From Paucibacter sp. KBW04 (GTDB lineage Bacteria > Pseudomonadota > Gammaproteobacteria > Burkholderiales > Burkholderiaceae_C), in contig NZ_QAJN01000018.1 of NCBI RefSeq assembly GCF_003852425.1, positions 47,376 through 111,375 on the forward strand: 64,000 bases of DNA, in the 5' to 3' direction. The notes below the pieces were generated by a model. That model saw only the letters and a program-made list of their open reading frames with translations, had not been told where the DNA came from and did not search any database. This document shows, piece after piece, positions 23,507-32,275 of the stretch. Each line of letters begins with the position of its first letter. The stretch's first letter is position 1. A program made the position numbers and the translations under genes.

Positions 23507-24886
23507 GTGAACTCTCAAGACAACGCTGCTAGTGGGCGACTCATCAAGGCGCCCGAGAACTTCATCGACTCGGCCGGCGTTCACCAAGTGTTCAGCGAGG
23601 CCAAGTCTGGGCGACGTGACTTTGTCCGCAATGCCTTTGCGGCGGCGGTGGCTGGGGCCAGCGCACCGGCGCTGATGGCCCAAGCCAGCTCAGCGTCGGC
23701 TGAGGGTGGCGATGCCAATATCTTGAACCTACCCGAACATAGCAAGGGCTTGGGCCAATCTGTGGCGAGCGATGGCTATGGCAAGCCCTCTAAATATGAG
23801 GGCAATGTGCAGCGCCGACCCAGCCCTGGCCTGACGCAAACGGCACAGGCCTCGGTGTCCTTCGCGCCTTTGCAAAGCTTGTTCGGCATCGTCACGCCCA
23901 GTGGCTTGCACTTTGAGCGCCATCACCAAGGTTGGTGGGATATTGACCCCTCCAAACATCGGCTGATGATCAATGGCTCCGATGAGACGATGGTGAAGAA
24001 GCCTTTGGTCTTCACGGTTGACGAGATCATGCGTCTGCCCTCGGTCAGCCGCTTTCACTTCATTGAATGCGGCGCCAATACCGGCATGGAGTGGGGCAAT
24101 GTGGCCGTCCCCACCTGCCAGTACACGCATGGCATGCTCAGCTGCAGCGAGTTCACCGGCGTGCCCCTGAAGACCTTGCTGGACATGGCGGGCGCGGACT
24201 ACAAGCGCTGCCGATATGTGCTGGCCGAAGGGGCGGATGGCTCCTCGATGACTCGCACCGTGCCGATGGACCTGGTGGAAAGCGGCGAGGCTTTCGTCGC
24301 CTACGGCCAAAACGGCGAGATGTTGCGGCCTGAGCAAGGCTATCCCTTGCGGCTTGTTGTGCCGGGAGTGCAGGGCGTTAGCTGGGTCAAATACCTGCGC
24401 CGCATCGAGGTGGGGGACCAGCCCTACGGCAGCAAAGATGAAGCGATTCACTACGTCGACCTGATGCCATCGGGTCTGCATCGCCAGTACAGCAGCACCC
24501 AGGAGTGCAAGAGCGTGGTCACCACACCCTCGGGGGGGCAGGTCTTGCTGGACAAGGGCTTTTATCAAATCAGCGGCCTGGCTTGGTCGGGCCGCGGCAA
24601 GGTCAAGCGGGTGGATGTGTCGGTCGACGGTGGCCGGAACTGGAAGCAGGCACGCCTTCAGGAACCCGTCATGAGCAAGTGCTTGACGCGCTTCTCTTTG
24701 GACTGGGTCTGGGACGGCAGGCCCACGCTGGTGCAAAGCCGGGCCATGGATGAGACGGGCTATGTGCAGCCCAACTACAAGCAGTTGCGCGAGGTTCGGG
24801 GCACACGTTCGATCTATCACAACAACGCGATCCAGTCTTGGCTGGTGCGGGAAAGCGGCGAGGTTGAAAATGTTCAACTCTCCTAA
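23507..24886 (+). CDS. soxC: sulfane dehydrogenase subunit SoxC (molybdenum cofactor protein)
   Basis: SoxC is the molybdopterin subunit of the SoxCD complex, which removes six electrons from the sulfane sulfur bound to SoxY. The product is 459 residues. A twin-arginine export signal lies at R36-R37 (GRRDFVRN then a hydrophobic Ala-rich run). The Mo-ligating Cys is C188 in FIECGANTG. The oxidoreductase molybdopterin domain and the dimerisation domain (SGLAWSGRGKVKRVDVSVDGGRNW) complete it. It starts with GTG at 23507 behind GAGGAG. It overlaps soxD by 17 nt. SoxCD implies full oxidation of thiosulfate to sulfate without sulfur globules. Confidence 0.96.
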   Translation: MNSQDNAASGRLIKAPENFIDSAGVHQVFSEAKSGRRDFVRNAFAAAVAGASAPALMAQASSASAEGGDANILNLPEHSKGLGQSVASDGYGKPSKYEGNVQRRPSPGLTQTAQASVSFAPLQSLFGIVTPSGLHFERHHQGWWDIDPSKHRLMINGSDETMVKKPLVFTVDEIMRLPSVSRFHFIECGANTGMEWGNVAVPTCQYTHGMLSCSEFTGVPLKTLLDMAGADYKRCRYVLAEGADGSSMTRTVPMDLVESGEAFVAYGQNGEMLRPEQGYPLRLVVPGVQGVSWVKYLRRIEVGDQPYGSKDEAIHYVDLMPSGLHRQYSSTQECKSVVTTPSGGQVLLDKGFYQISGLAWSGRGKVKRVDVSVDGGRNWKQARLQEPVMSKCLTRFSLDWVWDGRPTLVQSRAMDETGYVQPNYKQLREVRGTRSIYHNNAIQSWLVRESGEVENVQLS

Positions 24887-25958
24887 GCTCAGGATGCTGG
24901 CGCTGGTATTGAGCGCTGGGGTCACTGCCTCAATGGCCCAGCAACCTTACGCGGGTGTAGGTCGAGCGGCCACGCCCAAGGAGCTTCAGGCTTGGGACAT
25001 TGATGTCCGTCCCGATTTCAAAGGTTTGCCCAAGGGCTCGGGCTCGGTGACCAAGGGGCAGGAGGTGTGGGAAAGCAAATGCGCCTCGTGTCATGGCGTG
25101 TTTGGCGAATCCAACGAGGTGTTCTCTCCGCTTGTTGGTGGCACGACGGCTCAGGACGTCATGACCGGCCGGGTGGCGCGCCTGACCGACGCCAGCTTTC
25201 CAGGCCGCACCACCTTGATGAAAGTGCCCACCGTCTCAACGCTTTGGGACTACATCAATCGCGCCATGCCCTGGAATGCGCCCAAGTCCCTGCATGTGGA
25301 TGAGGTGTTCGGAGTCACCGCCTATCTGCTCAATATGGGCGGCATCGTGCCCGATGACTTTGTGCTCTCCAACGAGACCATGGCGCTGGCGCAAAGCCGT
25401 TTGCCTAACCGCAACGGTCATAGCACCGATCATGGGCTGTGGCCAGGCAAATCCCTGGGCAATGGTGGCAAGCCCGATGTGAAGGCGGTGGCCTGCATGA
25501 GCGACTGTGCGGCCGAGGCCAAGGTGGCCTCCTTCTTGCCCGCCTTTGCCCGCAATAACAACGGCAATCTGGCCGAGCAGCAACGTCTGGTGGGCCCGCA
25601 ACGCGGCGCGGACACGACTCAAGCGGCCCCGACCAACTTGGCTGCTGCGAGCGTAACCACTGCCGCAGTGGCCAAGCCGGCGCGCGCCAGCAAGAGTACA
25701 GAGGTGTCTGCCTACGCCCTGGCGCAGAAAAGCGGCTGCACCGCCTGCCACGGCCTGGACAACAAGATCGTCGGCCCTGGGCTGCGAGAGATCAGCGCCA
25801 AGTACTCAAAACGCGCCGATGCGCAGAGCTACCTCGCGGGCAAGATCAAAACAGGCGGGCAGGGCGTTTGGGGTGCCATTCCCATGCCACCGCAAAGCCT
25901 GCCCGAAGCCGAGATCGCCACGCTGGCTCAATGGCTGATCGAAGGCGCAAAACAGTAG
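24870..25958 (+). CDS. soxD: SoxD, diheme c-type cytochrome subunit of sulfane dehydrogenase
   Basis: SoxD takes the electrons from SoxC in the periplasm. The 362-residue protein has a signal peptide (MLALVLSAGVTASMAQQ) and two c-type heme sites: CASCH at residue 71 and CTACH in the last third, with a linker rich in Ala, Thr and Lys between the domains. The C-terminal cytochrome fits (IVGPGLREISAKY, Met in IPMPPQSLPEAEI). The ATG at 24870 lies inside soxC, so translation is coupled. Confidence 0.95.
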   Translation: MFNSPKLRMLALVLSAGVTASMAQQPYAGVGRAATPKELQAWDIDVRPDFKGLPKGSGSVTKGQEVWESKCASCHGVFGESNEVFSPLVGGTTAQDVMTGRVARLTDASFPGRTTLMKVPTVSTLWDYINRAMPWNAPKSLHVDEVFGVTAYLLNMGGIVPDDFVLSNETMALAQSRLPNRNGHSTDHGLWPGKSLGNGGKPDVKAVACMSDCAAEAKVASFLPAFARNNNGNLAEQQRLVGPQRGADTTQAAPTNLAAASVTTAAVAKPARASKSTEVSAYALAQKSGCTACHGLDNKIVGPGLREISAKYSKRADAQSYLAGKIKTGGQGVWGAIPMPPQSLPEAEIATLAQWLIEGAKQ

Positions 25959-26026
25959 TCCATCAACACGCGGCAGTTCGCCGGTCCAAATCACGACGCT
26001 CAAGGTAGCAAGAGAAGGAGTTTGAA

Positions 26027-26485
26027 ATGATGCACCGCAGAGAAATGCTCTCGCAATCCGCCAAGCTCGCGGCCTTGCTTGCCTCCGCAGGCTTGCTGCC
26101 GCAACTGGCCCACGCCCAATACAACGCGGCCGCTTTTGAGCTTAAGACCATGGCCGAGTTGGTCAAGCTGCTGGGCGCCAGCGCGCCGATGGAGAGCAAG
26201 GACGTGACCATCACTGGCCCCGACATCGCGGAGAACGGCGCTGTCGTGCCAGTCGGCGTGTCCACCGGCTTGCCGGGCGTGAAGAAACTGCTGGTCTTGG
26301 TGGAAAAGAACCCCAGCCTGGTGTCCGCTATGTTTGATGTGAGCGACGCGGTGGACGCCAATTTTTCGACCCGGGTCAAGATGGGCCAGTCCTCCAATGT
26401 GCTGGGCGTTGCACTGATGGCTGACGGCAAGGTCTTGTTTGCCCAGAAAGAGGTCAAGGTCACGCTCGGCGGCTGCGGCGGTTGA
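26027..26485 (+). CDS. soxY: SoxY, sulfur-carrier subunit
   Basis: SoxY carries the sulfur substrate on a C-terminal Cys swinging arm. The 152-residue product ends in GGCGG, the invariant carrier motif. A Tat-type signal (MHRREMLSQSAKLAALLASAG) exports it in complex with SoxZ, which has no signal. Two adjacent ATG codons (26027, 26030) follow an AGAAGGAG site. It sits between soxD and soxZ. Confidence 0.96.
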   Translation: MMHRREMLSQSAKLAALLASAGLLPQLAHAQYNAAAFELKTMAELVKLLGASAPMESKDVTITGPDIAENGAVVPVGVSTGLPGVKKLLVLVEKNPSLVSAMFDVSDAVDANFSTRVKMGQSSNVLGVALMADGKVLFAQKEVKVTLGGCGG

Positions 26486-26544
26486 GCGCCACCCAACAGT
26501 TCGGCAATGAATCAATGACTCCCCAGAGTTTCTAGGAGAACACC

Positions 26545-26856
26545 ATGGCAGATCCGATGCGTATACGTGCCCAGATGGCGGGTGATAAGGCCACCGTCCG
26601 CGTTTTGATGAGTCACGAAATGGAAACCGGTCTGCGCAAGGCAGCCGATGGCAAGCTGATCCCTGCTTGGTACATTCAAGACGTAACAGCCAAATTAAAC
26701 GGTAAGCAAGTGCTGTCTGCGCAATGGGGGCCATCGGTGTCCAAAAACCCATTTCTGCAATTCAGCGTCAAGGGTGCCAAGGCTGGCGACAAGATTGCCG
26801 TGACCTGGAAGGACAACAAAGGCGAGAGCCGTACCGACGAAGCCACAGTGTCCTGA
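26545..26856 (+). CDS. soxZ: SoxZ, partner of SoxY
   Basis: SoxZ (103 residues) forms the SoxYZ carrier heterodimer. The sequence MADPMRIRAQMAGDKATVRVLMSHEMETGLRKAADGKLIPAWYIQDV is characteristic. It has no signal peptide, as expected for a protein co-exported with SoxY. An AGGAGA site precedes the ATG. Confidence 0.96.
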   Translation: MADPMRIRAQMAGDKATVRVLMSHEMETGLRKAADGKLIPAWYIQDVTAKLNGKQVLSAQWGPSVSKNPFLQFSVKGAKAGDKIAVTWKDNKGESRTDEATVS

Positions 26857-26904
26857 GCCCACGTTCCGTCCCTCGGACAGACGCAACAAGAAGAAAGTGC
26901 AGCC

Positions 26905-27708
26905 ATGAAGCAAAAAAGCCTGATCGCCGCGACCCTGGCGCTTGCCGCCTCGGTGGGCGCTTTCGCGCAAGCAAAGTCCGCGTCGGACGGCATCGCGGAA
27001 TACCGCAAGATGCTGGAGGACGGCAATCCTGCTGAACTCTTTGAGGCCAAGGGCGAGGATCTTTGGAAAACGCCGCGTGGGCCCAAAAAGGTCTCGCTGG
27101 AGAAGTGCGATCTGGGCCTGGGGCCGGGCGTGGTCAAAGGCGCTTGGGTGCAGCTCCCGCGTTACTTCGCGGACACGCAGCGGGTACAGGATCTGGAGTC
27201 ACGCCTGCTCAGCTGCATGGAAACCTTGCAAGGCTTTAACGCCACCGAGATTGCCAAGACCGCCTTCGACAAGGGCGAGCAAGCCACGTTGGCGGCCCTG
27301 GCGGCCTGGATTTCGGCCGAGTCCAAGGGTTTGAAGATGGCCCTGCCTCAGGGCCATGCGCAGGAGAGGCGTTTTTATGAGCTGGGCAAGCGGGCCTTCT
27401 TTTTCCGTGGCGGCCCGATGGACTTCTCCTGCGCCAGCTGCCATGGCGAAAGCGGCAAACGCATACGCCTGCAGGACCTGCCGAATCTGACCGGCAACCC
27501 CGGCAATGGCGTCGGTTTCGCGGCATGGCCGGCCTACCGAGTCTCCAGCGGCGAGATGTGGAGCATGCAGCGGCGGCTGAACGACTGCTACCGCCAGCAG
27601 CGCTTCCCCTACCCAGGCTTCGCTTCAGACGTCACCATCGCCCTGGGGGTCTATATGGGCGTCAATGCCAAGGGCGCCGAATCCATCGCACCCGCGCTCA
27701 AGCGCTGA
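26905..27708 (+). CDS. soxA: SoxA, c-type cytochrome subunit of SoxAX
   Basis: SoxAX joins thiosulfate to the SoxY cysteine. The 267-residue SoxA has a signal peptide (LIAATLALAASVGAFAQA) and one heme site C176ASCH180. The position of the second, N-terminal heme of diheme SoxA is occupied by isolated cysteines (C68 and C104) with no CxxCH, so this is the monoheme type. The active-site cysteine that carries a persulfide and ligates heme is C228 in RRLNDCYRQQRFPYPG. Confidence 0.95.
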   Translation: MKQKSLIAATLALAASVGAFAQAKSASDGIAEYRKMLEDGNPAELFEAKGEDLWKTPRGPKKVSLEKCDLGLGPGVVKGAWVQLPRYFADTQRVQDLESRLLSCMETLQGFNATEIAKTAFDKGEQATLAALAAWISAESKGLKMALPQGHAQERRFYELGKRAFFFRGGPMDFSCASCHGESGKRIRLQDLPNLTGNPGNGVGFAAWPAYRVSSGEMWSMQRRLNDCYRQQRFPYPGFASDVTIALGVYMGVNAKGAESIAPALKR

Positions 27709-27729
27709 ACCGAAAAAGGCAGCCAAATC

Positions 27730-28380
27730 ATGCAAAAAAAGCACTGCACTCTCCTCGCGATCTTGGGGGCGGCCGCCCAGGTTCTGGGCTGCGCGACGCC
27801 GCCGCCTTCGCCTGCCGAGCTGGACCAGCAAGCGATGGCGATGATCAAGGCCTCCTTCCGTGAGCAGGGCATTGCCAAGCTCGACCGGCTCAAGCAGGAC
27901 CTGGGTCAGCAAGCCTGCTCCAGCGCGGAGGCCCCAGCAGAGGCGATCACCAAGCAGATCGAGGAAGAGGCCATGGCCACGGTGCGCTGGCCGAAAGGCG
28001 GCAACTATATTGGCGACTGGCGGGCGGGTGAGAAGCTGGCCCAGAATGGCCGTGGCATGACCTGGACCGATAAGAGCGCGGCACCCAGTGCCAACGGCGC
28101 GCAGTGCTACAACTGCCATCAGATCGACAAGAAGGAAATCTCCTTCGGCACCATCGGCCCCAGCTTGTGGAACTACGGCAAGCTGCGCGGCGTGAGCAAC
28201 CCGGCCGACCCCGCCTCGGCCGCCATCGTGCAATACACCTGGGGCAAGCTGTGGAATAGCAAGGCCTACTCTGCCTGCTCGAATATGCCGCGCTTTGGCC
28301 ATGCCGGCTTGTTGGATGAGCAGCAGCTGCGCGACGTGATGGCCTTGCTGCTGGACCCCAAGTCGCCGGTCAATCAATAG
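27730..28380 (+). CDS. soxX: SoxX, monoheme cytochrome c subunit of SoxAX
   Basis: A 216-residue monoheme cytochrome with CYNCH at residues 126-130, KKEISFGTIGPSLWNYGKLRG and a late Met in SNMPRFGHAG. Its N-terminus ends in VLGCATPPPSP, a plausible lipobox with Cys21, so SoxX may be lipid-anchored. An extra helical segment of about 90 residues, including a Cys at residue 63, precedes the cytochrome domain, as in longer SoxX proteins. It follows soxA by 21 nt. Confidence 0.93.
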   Translation: MQKKHCTLLAILGAAAQVLGCATPPPSPAELDQQAMAMIKASFREQGIAKLDRLKQDLGQQACSSAEAPAEAITKQIEEEAMATVRWPKGGNYIGDWRAGEKLAQNGRGMTWTDKSAAPSANGAQCYNCHQIDKKEISFGTIGPSLWNYGKLRGVSNPADPASAAIVQYTWGKLWNSKAYSACSNMPRFGHAGLLDEQQLRDVMALLLDPKSPVNQ

Positions 28381-28407
28381 ATAACGACATTCGTAGACGG
28401 ATGAATC

Positions 28408-30141
28408 ATGAATCTATCTAAGCGCGACTTCCTGCAGGTGATGGCCTCGGCCTCGGTGGCTGGCATGGCCCTGGGTTCTTATGCCGATGCCAGTGCGGAG
28501 GTCGCGGAGCAAGGGCTGTACGAGCTGCCGCCTCTTGGCAATGTGTCCTTGCTGCACATGACCGATTGCCACGCGCAGCTCAATCCGATTTACTTCCGCG
28601 AACCCAGCGTCAATCTAGGCCTGGGCCAGATGCAGGGTCAGCTGCCCCATCTGGTGGGCGAACATTTACTCAAGGCCATGGGGGTGCGACCCGGCACACC
28701 CAGCGCCTATGCCTACACATTTCTGGACTTTGACAAGGCCGCCCGCCGCTACGGCAAGGTCGGCGGCTTCGCTCATCTGGCGACCCTGGTCAAGCGCCTG
28801 AAAGCCAGTCGCCCCGGCGCCCTGCTGCTGGACGGCGGCGATACCTGGCAAGGTTCGGCTACCGCCTTGTGGACCGATGCCCAAGACATGGTCGATGCCT
28901 GCAAACTCCTTGGCGTGGATGTGATGACTGGCCACTGGGAGTTCACCTATGGCATGGAGCGGGTCAAAGAAATCGTCGAGAAGGACTTCAAGGGCAAGGT
29001 CGATTTTGTTGCTCAGAACGTCAAAACCAATGACTTCGGCGACCCGGTTTTCGCGCCCTACACCTTGCGCAATATCAATGGCATTCCGGTGGCCATCATC
29101 GGCCAGGCCTTCCCCTACACCCCGATTGCCAACCCGCGATACATGGTGGCCGATTGGGCATTCGGCATCCAAGATGAGAATATGCAGAAGATGGTGGACG
29201 AGGTGCGCGGCAAGGGGGCGCAGCTGGTGGTCGTGCTCTCGCACAACGGCATGGACGTGGACCTGAAAATGGCCAGCCGGGTGCGTGGTGTCGACGCCAT
29301 TTTTGGCGGCCATACCCACGATGGCGTGCCTCAGGCTGTGCCGGTGAAGAACGCCGGTGGCACCACCCTGGTGACCAATGCCGGCAGCAATGGCAAGTTC
29401 CTGGGGCTGATGGATTTCGAGGTCAAGGGCGGCAAGCTGGTGGACTTTCGCTACCGCCTGCTGCCCATTTTTGCCAATCAGCTCAAGCCCGACGCAGAGA
29501 TGCAGGCCCTGATCAACAAGGTGCGAGCGCCCTACGAGAGCAAGCTGGCCGAGAAGCTGGCCGTCACCGACGGACTCTTGTACAGGCGCGGCAATTTCAA
29601 TGGCAGCTGGGATCAGCTGATTTGCGACGCCATGATGGAGGTGCAGGGCGCTGAGATCGCTTTCTCGCCCGGCTTCCGGTGGGGCACCAGCTTGCTGCCC
29701 GGCGACACCATCACCCGTGAGCTGATGATGGATCAACTGGCCATCACCTATCCCTACGCCACGCTGACCGATATGAACGGCGAGAGCATCAAAACGGTGC
29801 TGGAAGACGTGGCCGACAACCTCTTCAATCCCGACCCCTACTATCAACAGGGCGGCGATATGGTACGGGTGGGTGGCTTGAGCTATCGCATGAATCCGGC
29901 CGAACGCATGGGCTCGCGCATTTCCGATATGCGCCTGGGTGGCAAGCTGATCGATGCCGGCAAAAAGTACAAGGTTGCCGGCTGGGCGCCGGTGGCCGAA
30001 GAGGCCAAGACCATGGCCGGTGTGAAGCCGGTGTGGGAGCATGTCGAGTCCTGGCTGAAGGCCCAGGGCGGGCGGGTCAAGCCGCGTCAGATCAATACGC
30101 CCTCCCTGATTTTGCCCAAGGGCAATCCGGGCATCACCTAG
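28408..30141 (+). CDS. soxB: SoxB, thiosulfohydrolase
   Basis: SoxB hydrolyses the terminal sulfone of SoxY-bound intermediates to sulfate. It is a 577-residue dinuclear Mn enzyme of the 5'-nucleotidase/metallophosphatase fold. Metal-site motifs are visible: HMTDCHAQLNP, DGGDTWQGS, GHWEFTYG, LSHNGMD and GGHTHDG. The N-terminus MNLSKRDFLQVMASASVAGMALG is a weak Tat-like signal with KR in place of RR. It closes the soxCDYZAXB core. Confidence 0.96.
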   Translation: MNLSKRDFLQVMASASVAGMALGSYADASAEVAEQGLYELPPLGNVSLLHMTDCHAQLNPIYFREPSVNLGLGQMQGQLPHLVGEHLLKAMGVRPGTPSAYAYTFLDFDKAARRYGKVGGFAHLATLVKRLKASRPGALLLDGGDTWQGSATALWTDAQDMVDACKLLGVDVMTGHWEFTYGMERVKEIVEKDFKGKVDFVAQNVKTNDFGDPVFAPYTLRNINGIPVAIIGQAFPYTPIANPRYMVADWAFGIQDENMQKMVDEVRGKGAQLVVVLSHNGMDVDLKMASRVRGVDAIFGGHTHDGVPQAVPVKNAGGTTLVTNAGSNGKFLGLMDFEVKGGKLVDFRYRLLPIFANQLKPDAEMQALINKVRAPYESKLAEKLAVTDGLLYRRGNFNGSWDQLICDAMMEVQGAEIAFSPGFRWGTSLLPGDTITRELMMDQLAITYPYATLTDMNGESIKTVLEDVADNLFNPDPYYQQGGDMVRVGGLSYRMNPAERMGSRISDMRLGGKLIDAGKKYKVAGWAPVAEEAKTMAGVKPVWEHVESWLKAQGGRVKPRQINTPSLILPKGNPGIT

Positions 30142-30161
30142 GGCTGATGAGGATGTTTGCC

Positions 30162-30668
30162 ATGCCTTTCTCTCGCCTTGCGCTTGTTTGCGCCGCACTC
30201 TTCGTGCTGCTTGGTGTTCAGGCCAATGCTGGCGAAGAAGCAAGTTATGTTGTCAGGCAGCTCACACCGGAAGCCGCCTTGGCAGCTGCCCAAGCGGCGC
30301 TGGCGCAATGCCGTACTGCGGGGCACCAAGTCACTGTGGCGGTGGTGGATAGATCGGGCCTGGTTCAGGTTTTGTTGCGGGATCGCTTTGCCGGCCCCCA
30401 TACTTTGGAAGTCGCGCCGCAAAAGGCCTGGACGGCCGCCAGTTTCCGGATCCCGACCAGCGCCTTGGGCGCCGAAACACAAGCTGGAAAGCCCATGAGC
30501 GGCATCCGCGCTGCTCGCCAGGTGATGGCCGTGGGCGGCGGCCTGGTGATTGAAGCGGGCGGTACGGTGCTGGGCGCCATCGGCGTGTCGGGCGCTCCAG
30601 GCGGCGAGGCTGACGATGCCTGTGCACTGGCAGGTATCAAGGCCATCGCCGATGCGATCGAGTTTTGA
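30162..30668 (+). CDS. exported GlcG/HbpS-like heme-binding family protein
   Basis: A 168-residue protein with a signal peptide (MPFSRLALVCAALFVLLGVQANA) and a GlcG/HbpS domain: LTPEAALAAAQAALAQCRTAGHQVTVAVVDRSGLVQVLLRD, KAWTAASFRIPTSAL, GIRAARQVMAVGGGLVIEAGG, GAIGVSGAPGGEADDACALAGI. Family members bind heme or cobalamin-like ligands or act in oxidative-stress sensing, but a Sox role has not been assigned to my knowledge. It is inside the operon between soxB and the DsrE-like gene. The ATG at 30162 has GAGG 9 nt upstream; starts at 30147 or 30153 are possible. Confidence 0.85.
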   Translation: MPFSRLALVCAALFVLLGVQANAGEEASYVVRQLTPEAALAAAQAALAQCRTAGHQVTVAVVDRSGLVQVLLRDRFAGPHTLEVAPQKAWTAASFRIPTSALGAETQAGKPMSGIRAARQVMAVGGGLVIEAGGTVLGAIGVSGAPGGEADDACALAGIKAIADAIEF

Positions 30669-30710
30669 TGGGGGTCGTTTGATTGACCGAAGTCTTGCAT
30701 GGAGAACCGC

Positions 30711-31124
30711 ATGAGCCTCAAATCTCTGCTTGTCGTTGCGCTTCTGGCGCTTTCTTCTGGCCTGGCCTTGGCGCAGGACAAGGTGGTCTACCACTTTGAC
30801 AATGCCACCGCGCAAGGGCTCAAGGGCCTGCGAAATATCCGCAATCATTTGGATGCCGACCCAGGCGTGAAGATCACGGCGGTGACGCATGCGGATGGAG
30901 TGGACATGTTGATGGAGGGGGCCAAGTCCGCCAACGGCAATGAATACGCGCCGCTCATCGCTGATCTGAAAGCGCGTGGCGTGCGCTTCGAGATTTGTGA
31001 GATCACGCTGAAGAATCGGGGCCTGAGCAAGGAGCAGTTCGTTCAGGAGGCGGACTTCACCCACTCTGGTGTGGTGCGGCTTGCCAAGCTGCAGGGGCAG
31101 GGTTTTGCTTACATCAAGCCCTGA
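30711..31124 (+). CDS. periplasmic DsrE/DsrF-like protein
   Basis: A 137-residue exported protein, with signal SLLVVALLALSSGLALAQ, carrying the DsrE/F-like fold: KVVYHFDNATAQGLKGLRNIRNHLDAD, VTHADGVDMLMEGAKSANGNEY, and a Cys in RGVRFEICEITLKNRGL at the position used for sulfur binding in the family. It may carry or relay persulfide in the periplasm, beside the Sox enzymes and the thiosulfate transporter, which is inference. The ATG at 30711 follows GGAGA; the ATG at 30699 is less likely. Confidence 0.87.
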   Translation: MSLKSLLVVALLALSSGLALAQDKVVYHFDNATAQGLKGLRNIRNHLDADPGVKITAVTHADGVDMLMEGAKSANGNEYAPLIADLKARGVRFEICEITLKNRGLSKEQFVQEADFTHSGVVRLAKLQGQGFAYIKP

Positions 31125-31159
31125 CTTGACCAGCGTTCCAGGTCACGCTCGCGGAGACC

Positions 31160-32275
31160 ATGATGGTGCTTGAAACTTTGGTGGATCGACTGGGCGAAAA
31201 CAGCAGTTTGGCGCTGGGTGCGCTGCTGATCGGCGTGGTGTTCGGTTTCATGGCGCAGCGCTCGCGCTTTTGCCTGCGCACGGCCGTGGTTGAATTTGCC
31301 AACAACCTTGGCGGCGGGCGGCTGACGGTCTGGTTGTTCGCCTTCGCCACGGCCTTGGTCTGCACGCAGGGCCTGGCGTGGTGGGCTTTGTTCGATGCCA
31401 GCAATGCGCGCCAGCTGGCCTCGCGCGGCAGCTTGTCGGGCGCCCTGGTGGGCGGCGCTCTATTTGGCATGGGCATGATCCTGGCGCGGGGCTGCTCCAG
31501 CCGCTTGTTGATACTCGCAGCACAGGGCAATCTGCGCTCCCTGATGTCGGGCCTGATCTTCGCGGTGACAGCGCAGGCCGCCTTGACCGGCGCGCTCTCG
31601 CCCTTGCGTCTGGCCATCTCGGAATGGTGGACCATCGAGGGTGGCAGCCGAGACTTGATCCAGCGCACAGGTTTGGGTCATGGTGCTGCGGTCCTGTTCG
31701 GGCTGCTTTGGTTGCTGGCCGCGATTTTTTGGGCCAGGCGGCAGCGGGTACCCTCTTGGGGCTGGGCCGGGGCTATTGGTGTGGGCCTGACCATTGCAGC
31801 TGCTTGGTGGTTCACCTACGCCATGTCATTGCTTGCCTTCGACAGTCACCCCATCCAATCGCTGAGCTTTACCGGCCCCTCCTCCGAGGTCTTGAGCCGG
31901 GTGCTCTTCGTGACCGACCGTCCTGTCACTTTTGATCTGGGTCTGGTGCCCGGGGTGTTCATCGGGGCATTTTTGGCGGCCGCGCTATTTGGGGAATTAA
32001 AGCTGGAGGGTTTTGTGGGCGGAGCCAGCATGCGCCGCTATATCGCCGGCGCGATCTGCATGGGCTTCGGCGGCATGCTGGCGGGTGGCTGCGCGGTGGG
32101 GGCGGGCCTGTCGGGCGCAGCTGTCTTCAATATCACCTCCTGGATGACCCTGCTTTCGATCTGGGCCTCCGCCGCGCTGACCGATCGTCTCATCGACCAG
32201 CGCCCCGGCAGCGCGGTGGATCCTGTCCCGCCAGCCTTCCCGAGCAGCAAGGCAGAGACCGGCAGCTTTGCATGA
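31160..32275 (+). CDS. YeeE/YedE family (TsuA-like) transporter
   Basis: A membrane protein of 371 residues with about nine helices. Members such as TsuA take up thiosulfate through a path of conserved cysteines. Three are in family positions: RFCLRTAVVEF (early), ARGCSSRLLILAAQGNLRSL (middle) and AGGCAVGAGLSGAAVF (late). It is within the Sox operon (downstream gene overlaps by 4 nt), so movement of thiosulfate or a related sulfur compound is a reasonable inference. Confidence 0.88.
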   Translation: MMVLETLVDRLGENSSLALGALLIGVVFGFMAQRSRFCLRTAVVEFANNLGGGRLTVWLFAFATALVCTQGLAWWALFDASNARQLASRGSLSGALVGGALFGMGMILARGCSSRLLILAAQGNLRSLMSGLIFAVTAQAALTGALSPLRLAISEWWTIEGGSRDLIQRTGLGHGAAVLFGLLWLLAAIFWARRQRVPSWGWAGAIGVGLTIAAAWWFTYAMSLLAFDSHPIQSLSFTGPSSEVLSRVLFVTDRPVTFDLGLVPGVFIGAFLAAALFGELKLEGFVGGASMRRYIAGAICMGFGGMLAGGCAVGAGLSGAAVFNITSWMTLLSIWASAALTDRLIDQRPGSAVDPVPPAFPSSKAETGSFA

